DNA of 24,607 bases from an uncultured Eubacteriales bacterium (GTDB lineage: Bacteria; Bacillota; Clostridia; Christensenellales; Borkfalkiaceae). Shown piece after piece: positions 7,225 to 14,670 of this stretch. The DNA lies in assembly GCA_900547645.1 (NCBI GenBank), contig URHP01000020.1, forward strand, positions 1-24,607, read 5' to 3'. Position 1 is the first letter of the stretch; the number at the start of each line of letters is the position of its first letter. Position numbers and translations under genes: made by a program. The notes under the pieces were generated by a model. That model was not told where the DNA came from. It ran no database searches and saw only the letters and a list, made by a program, of their open reading frames with translations.

Positions 7225-8292
7225 TTATCCTTTTTCTTCGCCGTCTGTCTCTTCGTATTCCGCCGGCTCCGGCACACAGGGATTGAGCGGCGAGGTGACG
7301 GGCGTCAGATCGTACTTGTCGTCGAGATCGCCGAGGAGTTCTTCGATCATATCCTCGCGCGTGATGATACCGACGGCACCTTCTTCCGACTTCACCGCCA
7401 TCATATGCTCGCGCTCCTTCTGCATCCGCTTCAGGAGCGTAGAGACCTTCTCGTCCACCGACGTAGCCGAAACGGGACGGATGAGCGCGGAATAGTCCTT
7501 TTTGCCGGCAAGCAGATTTTCATAAAAATCCGCGCGGTACAAAACGCCGACGATATTCTTCTTTTCCCCTCTGTAGACAGGTACGCGCGAGAAGTTCGTT
7601 TCACGGAAAATGCGATATACCGCCCTGTCGTTCTCACGTTCGCCGACCGCCGTCACGCGGTCGAGTGGGATCATGCAGGAACCGACGTGCAGTTCGTCAA
7701 AGCGCAGCGACCTGTGAATGAGTTCATGCTCCGTCTCGTTGAGAACGCCGTCCTCTTTGACGTCGGACACAAGCATTTTGAACTCCGCCTCGGTATAGCC
7801 CGGTTTTTCCTTGTTCAACCGGAACACGAAGAACACGAACTTTTCCCAGCGCCCGAACAGCCAATTGAGCGGAAAGAGCACATAGGTGAGCACAAGAAGC
7901 GGATACGCCGCAAAACAGGCAAATTTTTCGGGCGATTCCTTGGCGAGCGTCTTGGGAGTAATCTCGCCGAAAATGAGGACGACGACGGTGATGACGACCG
8001 TGGAGATCGTCGGACCAAGGCCTTCCCCGAGCAGCGCGACAAAGAGTACCGTGCCGATCGTGGAAGCCGTGATATTGACGATATTGTTTCCGATGAGCAG
8101 CGTCGTCAGAATCTTATTGAAATCTTCACTCAATCTGAGCGCGACGCGCGCGGTACGTTTTGCTTTGGAAAAGCGGCGCATGCGCACGGCGGAAAAACCG
8201 GTGTAAGCCGTCTCCGTCGCGCTGAAAAACGCGGAAAGCGTCACAAGAACGACAAGCGCAACAAGGAGCGCGATCATGGTAACCTGATCCAT
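7225..8292 (-). CDS. CNNM/DUF21-CBS membrane protein (hemolysin/CorC-like), copy A
   Basis: The 355-residue protein begins with a CNNM (DUF21) transmembrane domain: helices at about 5-25, 60-80, 90-110 and 125-145, with FFSATETAYTGFS and FGEITPKTLAKESPE, the conserved core linked to Mg2+ or cation transport. A CBS pair follows (about residues 205-330, with MIPLDRVTAV, FSRVPVYRG and GIITREDMIEELLGDLDDKYD). The C-terminal CorC_HlyC domain of most relatives is absent; the protein ends shortly after the CBS pair in an acidic tail. The name hemolysin is historical; cation efflux is the better-supported role of the family. Ribosome site GGAGGG precedes the ATG. A close paralogue lies 12 bases upstream on the same strand. 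Confidence 0.92.
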   Translation of the reverse strand: MDQVTMIALLVALVVLVTLSAFFSATETAYTGFSAVRMRRFSKAKRTARVALRLSEDFNKILTTLLIGNNIVNITASTIGTVLFVALLGEGLGPTISTVVITVVVLIFGEITPKTLAKESPEKFACFAAYPLLVLTYVLFPLNWLFGRWEKFVFFVFRLNKEKPGYTEAEFKMLVSDVKEDGVLNETEHELIHRSLRFDELHVGSCMIPLDRVTAVGERENDRAVYRIFRETNFSRVPVYRGEKKNIVGVLYRADFYENLLAGKKDYSALIRPVSATSVDEKVSTLLKRMQKEREHMMAVKSEEGAVGIITREDMIEELLGDLDDKYDLTPVTSPLNPCVPEPAEYEETDGEEKG

Positions 8293-8304
8293 CTTCCGCC
8301 CTCC

Positions 8305-9339
8305 TTACGCCTGCTGCGGCGCCGCGGGCGGCGTCGGAAGCGAAGTGACGGGCGTCAGATCGTACTTGTCGTCCACGTCACCGATGAGTTCTTCCACCAT
8401 ATCCTCGCGCGTGATGATGCCGAGTGCGTTGTCCTCGGAGCCCACCACCAGCATATGTTCGCGCATCGTGCAAAGGCGCTCCATGAGCTGCGATACCTTT
8501 TCATCGGGCGCGGTATACGATACGGGACGGATGATATTATCGAAATCGCGTCTGCCCGCAAGCATGTTTTCATAAAAATCCGCACGGTACAGAACGCCTT
8601 CGATATTGCGCTTCACGCCTTTATAGACGGGAAGCCGCGAAAAATTGGTCTCGCGGAACAGTTTATACACGACGCGGTCGTTCTCACGTACGTCCACGGC
8701 AACCACCCGTTCGAGCGGGATCATACAATCGGCGACCGTAAGTTCGTCATAGCGGAGCGTCCTGTGGATCAGCTCCTGTTCCGTTTCATTGAGCACGCCT
8801 TCTTTGCCGACGTCGGAGACGAGCATCTCGAACTCCTCCTCGGTGAGCCTGGGCTGCTTCTTTCCGAGACCGAAAAGATAAAAAATAAACTTCTTCCAGA
8901 GCCCGAATAACCAGACGAGCGGCAGGAAGAGGTATATACAGACCAGAAGCGGATAGGCGGCGGCGCGCGCAAACGTCTCGGGCATGCGCTTTGCAAGGAT
9001 CTTCGGCGTGATCTCCCCGAAGATGAGCAAAATGACCGTGAGTACGACCGTCGAGACCGTGGGACCGATCTCCGCGCCGAGAAGCGACGTAAAGATGAGC
9101 GTTCCGATGGTCGCCGAAGCGATGTTCACGATATTGTCCGCAATGAGCAGCGTCGTCAAAACCCTGTTGTAATCCGCGCTCAGGCGAAACGCCATACGCG
9201 CGGTCTTTTTGCTCTTCGCGAAGCGCCGCATGCGCACCGCGGAAAAGCTCGTGTACGCCGTCTCCGTCGCGCTGAACAGCCCCGACAGAACGACAAGCAC
9301 GAATAAAGCGATCAACAGTCCGATACATCGACTGTCCAT
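8305..9339 (-). CDS. CNNM/DUF21-CBS membrane protein (hemolysin/CorC-like), copy B
   Basis: A 344-residue tandem paralogue of the next gene. It shares the same domain order and near-identical blocks such as FSATETAYTSFSAVRMRRF, IFGEITPKILAKRMPE, GVLYRADFYENMLAG and DDKYDLTPVTS; by eye about two thirds of residues are identical. It too lacks the CorC_HlyC domain. The ATG at 9339 is the only in-frame start: a TAA lies two codons upstream. The best AGGAGGT is unusually far (16 bases) and a nearer AAGG may serve instead, so initiation may be weak. The two copies are probably cotranscribed and could form heterodimers, since CNNM and CBS domains dimerise. Substrate is not deducible. Confidence 0.92.
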   Translation of the reverse strand: MDSRCIGLLIALFVLVVLSGLFSATETAYTSFSAVRMRRFAKSKKTARMAFRLSADYNRVLTTLLIADNIVNIASATIGTLIFTSLLGAEIGPTVSTVVLTVILLIFGEITPKILAKRMPETFARAAAYPLLVCIYLFLPLVWLFGLWKKFIFYLFGLGKKQPRLTEEEFEMLVSDVGKEGVLNETEQELIHRTLRYDELTVADCMIPLERVVAVDVRENDRVVYKLFRETNFSRLPVYKGVKRNIEGVLYRADFYENMLAGRRDFDNIIRPVSYTAPDEKVSQLMERLCTMREHMLVVGSEDNALGIITREDMVEELIGDVDDKYDLTPVTSLPTPPAAPQQA

Positions 9340-9421
9340 AGGAAATTACCTTGTACCTCCTTAAAAACACCGTTTATTTTATATTTTCGCCCCGCCAACG
9401 CAGCGGAACGCAAATACCTTT

Positions 9422-9871
9422 TCAATTGCCGAGTTCGGACGAAACGGTCGGAATACGCTTTTGCAGCGTACAGAGCCGCACCTCTCCTTTTACGCCGCGC
9501 ACGATCACATGCGGCAGAGCGCGGGGTGCGTGCAAATCCGCAGTTTCAGCCGCCGCGGGAGAATTCTGTCCGGATGCAGGCGGCTCCGCAATGACTTCCT
9601 CGGAAGATTGCCCTGCAGCCACCGACGGCGCACGATCCGCTTCCGGCTGCGCAGGAATTTTAGGCTCCGGCAAAAGCCAGTCCGGAATGCGGTCGGGCAC
9701 GGGCGCGTTCGTCGCGGCAATCAGACGGTTGTGCGCCATCGCGCAGGGCTCGTCCTCCGTTCGCACACAATAACGGCAGCGCGCATAACGCCCACACATA
9801 TCGCAGGCGTGCGCTTCGCTGTCCTTCCATTTTTCCGCATCGAGAAATTCCTGAAGTTCTTTGAGCGTCAT
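9422..9871 (-). CDS. Small Cys-rich hypothetical protein with Pro/Ala-rich linker
   Basis: A 149-residue protein of unknown family. Near the N-terminus a compact Cys cluster CDMCGRYARCRYC (C23, C26, C32, C35) followed by C43 looks like a zinc- or cluster-binding knuckle. A low-complexity Pro/Ala/Glu segment (about 55-110) leads to a short C-terminal strand-rich piece, HVIVRGVKGEVRLCTLQKR. No membrane segment or signal peptide is visible. The ATG at 9871 has GGAGAT 7 bases before it and a good promoter upstream (9898-9926). It probably heads the transcript that continues into the two CNNM/CBS genes 82 bases downstream. Coding is well supported by start signals and composition; function is unknown. 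Confidence 0.8.
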   Translation of the reverse strand: MTLKELQEFLDAEKWKDSEAHACDMCGRYARCRYCVRTEDEPCAMAHNRLIAATNAPVPDRIPDWLLPEPKIPAQPEADRAPSVAAGQSSEEVIAEPPASGQNSPAAAETADLHAPRALPHVIVRGVKGEVRLCTLQKRIPTVSSELGN

Positions 9872-9897
9872 ATTGCATCTCCAACGATCTTTCGTCT

Positions 9898-9926
9898 ATT
9901 ATACGATATTTTTCATAATAAAACAA
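9898..9926 (-). promoter_or_regulatory. Sigma-A promoter of the Cys-rich gene
   Basis: Minus strand: TTGTTT (9921-9926), 17 bases, TATAAT (9898-9903). The leader would be about 20 bases. The -35 directly abuts the candidate terminator of ttcA. Confidence 0.8.
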
Positions 9927-9957
9927 GGGGCGCGACGAAAATTTCTGCCCGCGCACC
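9927..9957 (-). terminator. Probable terminator of the trxR-like/ttcA unit
   Basis: On the minus strand a GC-rich arm GGG(T)GCGCG pairs with CGCGCCCC around an AT-rich loop, with one bulged base, and CTTGTTTT follows. The stem is imperfect, hence moderate confidence. Confidence 0.5.
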
Positions 9958-9965
9958 CGAATTTT

Positions 9966-10790
9966 TTATGATTGATCGTACTCATCGAGAAAATTACCGC
10001 GTTTTCCGCCCTTGCGCCAGCCGAGAATACAGTCGAGCGCGACGTTGTGCATGCTGCGGAACACATTGTCGGCGGCGGCGGGATTGACCGCCTCAAGATT
10101 GGAGAGCAGTTCCTTCATCTCTACGCGCTTGCTCTCTTCTTCCTTGCCTGCCACGCGTTCGGTAAAACGGCAGGCGCAGTTGAGAAAGGTCAGCCCGTTA
10201 TAATTCGCCCATGCGACAATGTCACGCTCGCGCACGGCATAGAGCGGACGGATCAGTTCCATCCCGGGATGACCGGTGGAGCGCAGTTTCGGCATCATCG
10301 TCTTGATCTCCGCGCCGTAAAACATGCTCAGCAGCGTAGTGCCGACCACGTCGTCGAAATGATGCCCCAGCGCGATCTTGTTGCAGCCGAGTTTTTTTGC
10401 GAACTCATAGAGGTATCCGCGGCGCATGCGGGCGCACAGATAGCAAGCCGAGCCCTGCGTCACGGAGTCGACCACGGCAAAAATATCGCTCTCGAAAATA
10501 TGCACGGGAACGCCGAGCAAGGCTGCGTTTTCCTCGATACGCTTTCGGTTTTTCGGTGCATATCCCGGATCCATGACAATAAATTCAAGCCCGAATTCAT
10601 ACTGCCCGTGGCGGCACAGCTCCTGCATGCATTTGGCAAGCAGAAAGGAATCCTTCCCCCCCGAAATACAGACGGCGACTTTGTCCCCTTCCGACAGCAG
10701 CGCATATTGTTTGACGCTCTTCACGAAGGGACACCAGATCTCCTTGCGGTATTTTTTGATGATCGAACGCTCGATCTCCTCCGCGCTCAT
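9966..10790 (-). CDS. ttcA: TtcA-family tRNA-thiolating ATPase (adenine nucleotide alpha-hydrolase)
   Basis: A 274-residue member of the N-type ATP pyrophosphatase group that adenylates a tRNA base and inserts sulfur; TtcA makes 2-thiocytidine at position 32. Visible are the PP-loop SGGKDS (43-48), ALGHHFDDVVGTTLLSMFY (about 140-158), the pair C116-x2-C119 (CYLC) and a third Cys in NCAC (C205/C207). These match the three ligands of the oxygen-sensitive 4Fe-4S cluster of TtcA. It overlaps the upstream flavoprotein gene by four bases (ATGA), so the two are translationally coupled. TtcA is best known from proteobacteria, and clostridial members may modify a different tRNA, so the exact target is an inference. 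Confidence 0.87.
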   Translation of the reverse strand: MSAEEIERSIIKKYRKEIWCPFVKSVKQYALLSEGDKVAVCISGGKDSFLLAKCMQELCRHGQYEFGLEFIVMDPGYAPKNRKRIEENAALLGVPVHIFESDIFAVVDSVTQGSACYLCARMRRGYLYEFAKKLGCNKIALGHHFDDVVGTTLLSMFYGAEIKTMMPKLRSTGHPGMELIRPLYAVRERDIVAWANYNGLTFLNCACRFTERVAGKEEESKRVEMKELLSNLEAVNPAAADNVFRSMHNVALDCILGWRKGGKRGNFLDEYDQS

Positions 10791-11644
10791 GCCCGTTTCT
10801 CCGCAAGATACGCATGCGCCGCGTAAGCCGCCGCGCAGCCTTCGCCCGCCGCCTTCACATACTGATAGGGCCGTCCCGCCACATCACCCGCGGCAAACAG
10901 TCCCGCAAGATTGGTGGAAAGGTCACGGTTCGTTTTGACGCGGACGCCGTCCGTCTCCAATCCGCCGACAAGCGCAGCGGGCGGCGCGGCGTCCCGCAAA
11001 CAGAATACGCCGGCAACTTCCAGCGCCCCGGCGTCAAGGACAAGGCGTTCCACGCGTACCCCGCCCTCAACGGCGAGCGGCTTTCCCGTATGCACGACCA
11101 CGTTTTTCGCCTGAAAAGATGCATCGGGATAGAGACAGAACGCATGAACGGTCTCCGCAAACCCCGCCAGATATTCCACTTCCTCCGCAAATTTCTGCGA
11201 GGCGACGACGGCGGCAATGACCTTTCCGCGGTAGAGCGCACCGTCGCAGACGGCGCAGTAACTCACCCCGCGCCCGAGAAAATGCTCCTCTCCCTTTACC
11301 GTACCCGCATGCGAGACGCCCGTCGCCAGAATGACGGCGCGCGAAAGATAGACGTTTTCACCCGCCGTGACGGTGAACGGATCGCCTGCATAGACGGCGT
11401 CTGCTCTGCCCGGGGTAAACACGATACCCTCATGCGCCATCTGCGCTTCAAGCATGGCGGCGAACTGCGCGCCGTTCCCAGCGACGGCAGGATAATTGCG
11501 CACGTACTCCGCTGAGCGGAGTTTTTCGCCGAACAGTTCCGCCCCCAACCAAAGGTATTCCCGTTTCAGGCTCTTTAAAGTGAGCGCCGCGGAATATCCC
11601 GCGATTCCGCCGCCCACCACGGTCACATCGTAAATTTTTTCCAT
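10787..11644 (-). CDS. Thioredoxin-reductase-like flavoprotein lacking a recognisable NAD(P)H motif
   Basis: A 285-residue FAD protein of the TrxB family. It has the N-terminal dinucleotide fold VVGGGIAGYSAAL (about 9-21), the redox-active pair in YCAVCDG (C130, C133) and the C-terminal FAD motif AAGDVAGRPYQYVKAAGEG (251-269). Where NADPH-dependent enzymes carry GGGxSAxE and an Arg-rich loop for the 2'-phosphate, this protein reads KVIAAVVASQKFAEEV (141-156) and later FCLYPDAS (169-176). Clostridia are known to have ferredoxin-dependent thioredoxin reductases without NADPH motifs, so it may take electrons from ferredoxin. The start is the ATG at 11644: there is no ribosome site, and the -10 hexamer ends only 6 bases upstream, so the mRNA should be leaderless. 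The next gene, ttcA, overlaps by four bases. Confidence 0.88.
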   Translation of the reverse strand: MEKIYDVTVVGGGIAGYSAALTLKSLKREYLWLGAELFGEKLRSAEYVRNYPAVAGNGAQFAAMLEAQMAHEGIVFTPGRADAVYAGDPFTVTAGENVYLSRAVILATGVSHAGTVKGEEHFLGRGVSYCAVCDGALYRGKVIAAVVASQKFAEEVEYLAGFAETVHAFCLYPDASFQAKNVVVHTGKPLAVEGGVRVERLVLDAGALEVAGVFCLRDAAPPAALVGGLETDGVRVKTNRDLSTNLAGLFAAGDVAGRPYQYVKAAGEGCAAAYAAHAYLAEKRA

Positions 11645-11650
11645 AGCGAC

Positions 11651-11680
11651 AGTATAGCACAGCGCGCGCGCAAATGTCAA
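11651..11680 (-). promoter_or_regulatory. Promoter of the trxR-like/ttcA unit, giving a leaderless mRNA
   Basis: Minus strand: TTGACA (11675-11680), 18-base spacer, TATACT (11651-11656). Only six bases separate the -10 from the ATG at 11644, so transcription should begin at or next to the A of the start codon. Confidence 0.88.
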
Positions 11681-11736
11681 GCTGAACGAAAGCCGCCGTT
11701 TTTTGCGGTTTTTTCCGTTTTTTTCGCCGCTGCCGA

Positions 11737-11764
11737 TTGACTTTTTCCGCAAGTGAACTATAAT
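11737..11764 (+). promoter_or_regulatory. Promoter of the gx-rnf operon, giving a leaderless mRNA
   Basis: Plus strand: TTGACT (11737-11742), 16-base spacer, TATAAT (11759-11764). Seven bases (AGTAACT) separate the -10 from the ATG at 11772 and no ribosome site exists in between. Confidence 0.88.
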
Positions 11765-11771
11765 AGTAACT

Positions 11772-12329
11772 ATGGAAAACAAAGGAAGGCGATACCCCGG
11801 GAAAAAGATCGCACTGCTCGGCATTCTCGCAGGGCTCGGGCTGGTCGCTTTTTTGTTGGAGAGCCTGATCCCCATTCCCTATCTTCCGGGAGCAAAGCTC
11901 GGATTTGCGAATATCTTTTCCCTGCTCGCGCTGCTCCTCTACGGGCTTCCCGAAGCACTGTTTGTCGTGATCGCGCGTACCGTTCTCGGAAGTCTGTTTG
12001 CGGGGAACGTTTCCATGCTGCTGTATTCCCTGACGGCGGGCGTCGTATCGACCTGTATTTCCCGTCTGCTGCTGTGTGCACTCCCGCACGTGAGTTTTCT
12101 GTGCATCAGCGTTGCAGGCGCGATCGTACACAATCTGGTCCAGCTTCTCGTCTACTGCGCACTGACGGGCACGACGCTCCTGTTTGTCTACTCCCCCTAT
12201 CTGTGCCTGATGGGTGCAGGCGCGGGCGTTGCGATCGGGCTCGCCGTCACATTTACTTTGAAAGCATTCCCCGCGCGGACGTTTGCAATGTTTGCGCGGC
12301 AATCCCTTCCCAAGGAGGATGACAAGTGA
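11772..12329 (+). CDS. Gx transporter family membrane protein (formerly heptaprenyl diphosphate synthase component I)
   Basis: A 185-residue integral membrane protein with about five hydrophobic segments and the family features LESLIPIPYLPGAKLGFANIF (split around residues 29-49), FAGNVSMLLYSL and VHNLVQLLVY. The family carries the misleading name heptaprenyl diphosphate synthase component I; it is now regarded as a small substrate-specific transporter of unknown cargo that commonly sits beside rnf, nqr, apbE and NusG-domain-II genes. Here it is the first gene of the rnf operon and overlaps rnfC by GTGA. Its mRNA is predicted to be leaderless. A role in supplying a flavin, quinone or isoprenoid precursor is speculation. 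Confidence 0.88.
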   Translation: MENKGRRYPGKKIALLGILAGLGLVAFLLESLIPIPYLPGAKLGFANIFSLLALLLYGLPEALFVVIARTVLGSLFAGNVSMLLYSLTAGVVSTCISRLLLCALPHVSFLCISVAGAIVHNLVQLLVYCALTGTTLLFVYSPYLCLMGAGAGVAIGLAVTFTLKAFPARTFAMFARQSLPKEDDK

Positions 12330-13612
12330 AAATAAGACCAAGGGCGTTCTTCCGCGGAATCCATATCGCGGGACACAAGGCGTCCACCGAGCGGCTACCG
12401 GCAGAACGGTTTGCCGCGGCAGGCGAAGTCGCCGTTCCCCTCTCGCAGCATGCGGGCGCGCCCGCTTTGGCGATCGTACAGGCGGGACAGGCGGTCAAGC
12501 GCGGAGAACTCATTGCAAGTGCGGCGGACGGCGTTTCCGCCAACGTCCATGCGAGCGTCGCGGGCACCGTCAAAGCGGTGGAGCAGCGTGCGGACGGACG
12601 GGGCGGCATGGCGCAGTACATCGTCATCGAACCTGCCGAAACACAGGAGGAGGCATACCTGCCTCCGCTCAGCCATCCCTCCGCCGAAGAGATCCTTGCG
12701 CGCATCCGGGCGTGCGGGATCGTCGGAATGGGCGGCGCGGGATTTCCGACGCACATCAAACTCACACCGCCCGTTCCCGTCGATACGCTCATCCTGAACG
12801 GCGCGGAATGCGAACCCTACCTCACCTGCGACGATGCGCTCATGCAGAGAAACCGGGACGAGATCGTACGCGGGGCAAAGTACATGGCGAAGGCGCTCGG
12901 CGTTTCGCGCATCCTCATTGCCATCGAAAAGAACAAGCCTGCGGCGATCGCGGCATTCGAAGGGACGGAATTTGACGTAGTTCCCCTCAAAAAACAGTAT
13001 CCGATGGGCGCGGAAAAGCAGCTCATCTATTGCTGTACGGGGCGCAAAGTTCCCTTGGGGAAACTTCCCGCGCATGCGGGCGTGGTTGTGCAGAACGTCG
13101 CCACCGCGTTTGCCGTCTGCGAGGCCGTGGAATGCGGCAAACCGCTGATCGAACGCGTGGTCACGGTGACGGGCGGCGGCATTGCGCAGCCGAAGAATCT
13201 GATCTGCCCCGTCGGAACGCCCCTTTCCGCTTTGGCAGAAGCCTGCGGCGGAGAACGGGACGCCGTCAAGCTGGTGGCGGGCGGTCCCATGACGGGCACG
13301 GCGCTCACGGGAACGGAAGCGGTCGTCACCAAGACAACGGGCGGATTCCTCTTCCTCACGGCAAAGGAAACCAATACGGACGCGCCCACGCCCTGCATCA
13401 ACTGCGGCAGGTGCGCGCAGGTCTGCCCCATGAAGCTCATGCCCATGCAGACGGAATTTTACACCGACGCGAAAGAGTATGAAAACGCCGCAAAATTCGG
13501 CGGCGTGCTCGACTGCATCGAATGCGGCGCATGCACCTACGTCTGTCCCGCAAGAAGACCGCTTGCACAGGCGATCAAGACCGCCAAGGCGGAACTGAGG
13601 AGGAAATCATGA
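12326..13612 (+). CDS. rnfC: RnfC, NADH-side subunit of the Rnf ferredoxin:NAD+ oxidoreductase
   Basis: A 428-residue peripheral subunit. The N-terminal RnfC barrel domain contains GIHIAGHK and SAADGVSANVHASVAGTV. The NuoF-like nucleotide/FMN region has IVGMGGAGFPTHIKL (about 131-145), ILNGAECEPYLTCDD and PMTGTAL. Two 4Fe-4S motifs follow, CINCGRCAQVCP (from C357) and CIECGACTYVCP (from C397). RnfC oxidises or reduces NAD(H) at the cytoplasmic face. The start is GTG at 12326, with AAGGAGG 7 bases before it, inside the GTGA overlap with the Gx gene; no suitable in-frame ATG exists. Length is typical of clostridial RnfC, without the long Ala-rich tail of proteobacterial forms. Confidence 0.97.
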   Translation: MKIRPRAFFRGIHIAGHKASTERLPAERFAAAGEVAVPLSQHAGAPALAIVQAGQAVKRGELIASAADGVSANVHASVAGTVKAVEQRADGRGGMAQYIVIEPAETQEEAYLPPLSHPSAEEILARIRACGIVGMGGAGFPTHIKLTPPVPVDTLILNGAECEPYLTCDDALMQRNRDEIVRGAKYMAKALGVSRILIAIEKNKPAAIAAFEGTEFDVVPLKKQYPMGAEKQLIYCCTGRKVPLGKLPAHAGVVVQNVATAFAVCEAVECGKPLIERVVTVTGGGIAQPKNLICPVGTPLSALAEACGGERDAVKLVAGGPMTGTALTGTEAVVTKTTGGFLFLTAKETNTDAPTPCINCGRCAQVCPMKLMPMQTEFYTDAKEYENAAKFGGVLDCIECGACTYVCPARRPLAQAIKTAKAELRRKS

Positions 13613-14670
13613 GAGTTTTATCCACAGCCCCGCATATCCGCACACGGCGCACCACCAAGAGCATCATGCTCGACGTGCTGATCGCGCTGCTTCCCGCAAC
13701 GATCGCGGGGATCGTATATTTCGGCTGGCAGGCGGCGGTGATCATCGTCATTTCCGTTGCAAGCGCGGCGCTCACCGAATTTGTATGGTATCTGATCGAG
13801 CATAAGGTATGGCGGAACGGCAGCGACACGCTGAAGACATTCGCCGTACAGTTCGACTATACCTCCCTTGTGACGGGACTCCTGCTGGCGCTGTGCCTTC
13901 CCGCCAACATCAAAGGCTGGTATATGCCGCTCCTCGGGAGCGTGTTTGCCGTCGGCGTCGTCAAGATGCTGTTCGGCGGAACGGGAAAAAACATCGTCAA
14001 TCCCGCCATCGCCGGGCGCATCTTCCTGTTTATTTCCTTCCAGGTGCTGATGACGACATATGCTGCAGCGAACTTCGGTCCCGTCGGGGAAGAAAATCTT
14101 TCCATCTGGTGGACGAATCCGTGGATCAGCGCAACGACCAATGTATCAGGCGCGGGCAGCGCGCTCACGACCGGCGCAACGCAGCTTGGAAACCTGCTCA
14201 ATAAAAAGCCTGTCCTTTCCAATCTCGATCTGTTCCTCGGAACGGGCGTGGCGGGCTGCATCGGGGAGACCTGCAAACTCGCACTGATCGTCGGCTTCCT
14301 CTATCTGTGCGTACGCGGCGTTGTCAAGTGGTATCTTCCCGTCATCTATATCGGAGTAACGGGACTGTTTGCCGTTGCGCTCGAGGGCTTCAACTTCGAC
14401 TATTTCCTGCCCTCCATTCTCTCGGGCGGACTCATTCTGGGCGCATGCTTTATGGCAACCGACTATGTGACGACACCCAAATCGACGCTCGGCAACGTCA
14501 TCTACTTTGTTGCGCTGGGGCTTCTGACGGCCGGACTGCGCAAAGCAACGGGCATAGAAGTGGTTTCCTTCTGCATCCTTCTGATGAACTTCCTCGTCTT
14601 CCTCATCGACATCGCGATCAAACCACGCCCCTTCGGCACTGTGCGGAAAAAGAAGGAGGCGAAGAAATGA
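13609..14670 (+). CDS. rnfD: RnfD, membrane subunit with covalent FMN site
   Basis: A 353-residue membrane protein with about nine or ten hydrophobic segments, of the NqrB/RnfD family. The covalent flavin site is visible as TTGATQL, with T191 the expected FMN-bearing threonine. Other family stretches are KNIVNPAIAGRIFLF (127-141), VALEGFNFDYFLPSILSGGL and FMATDYVTTPKS. It starts at the ATG at 13609 in an ATGA overlap with rnfC, with GAGGAGG before it; an upstream in-frame extension is inside rnfC and not used. RnfD forms part of the ion channel and electron wire, and its flavin must be attached by ApbE, encoded at 18952-20106. Confidence 0.97.
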   Translation: MRVLSTAPHIRTRRTTKSIMLDVLIALLPATIAGIVYFGWQAAVIIVISVASAALTEFVWYLIEHKVWRNGSDTLKTFAVQFDYTSLVTGLLLALCLPANIKGWYMPLLGSVFAVGVVKMLFGGTGKNIVNPAIAGRIFLFISFQVLMTTYAAANFGPVGEENLSIWWTNPWISATTNVSGAGSALTTGATQLGNLLNKKPVLSNLDLFLGTGVAGCIGETCKLALIVGFLYLCVRGVVKWYLPVIYIGVTGLFAVALEGFNFDYFLPSILSGGLILGACFMATDYVTTPKSTLGNVIYFVALGLLTAGLRKATGIEVVSFCILLMNFLVFLIDIAIKPRPFGTVRKKKEAKK

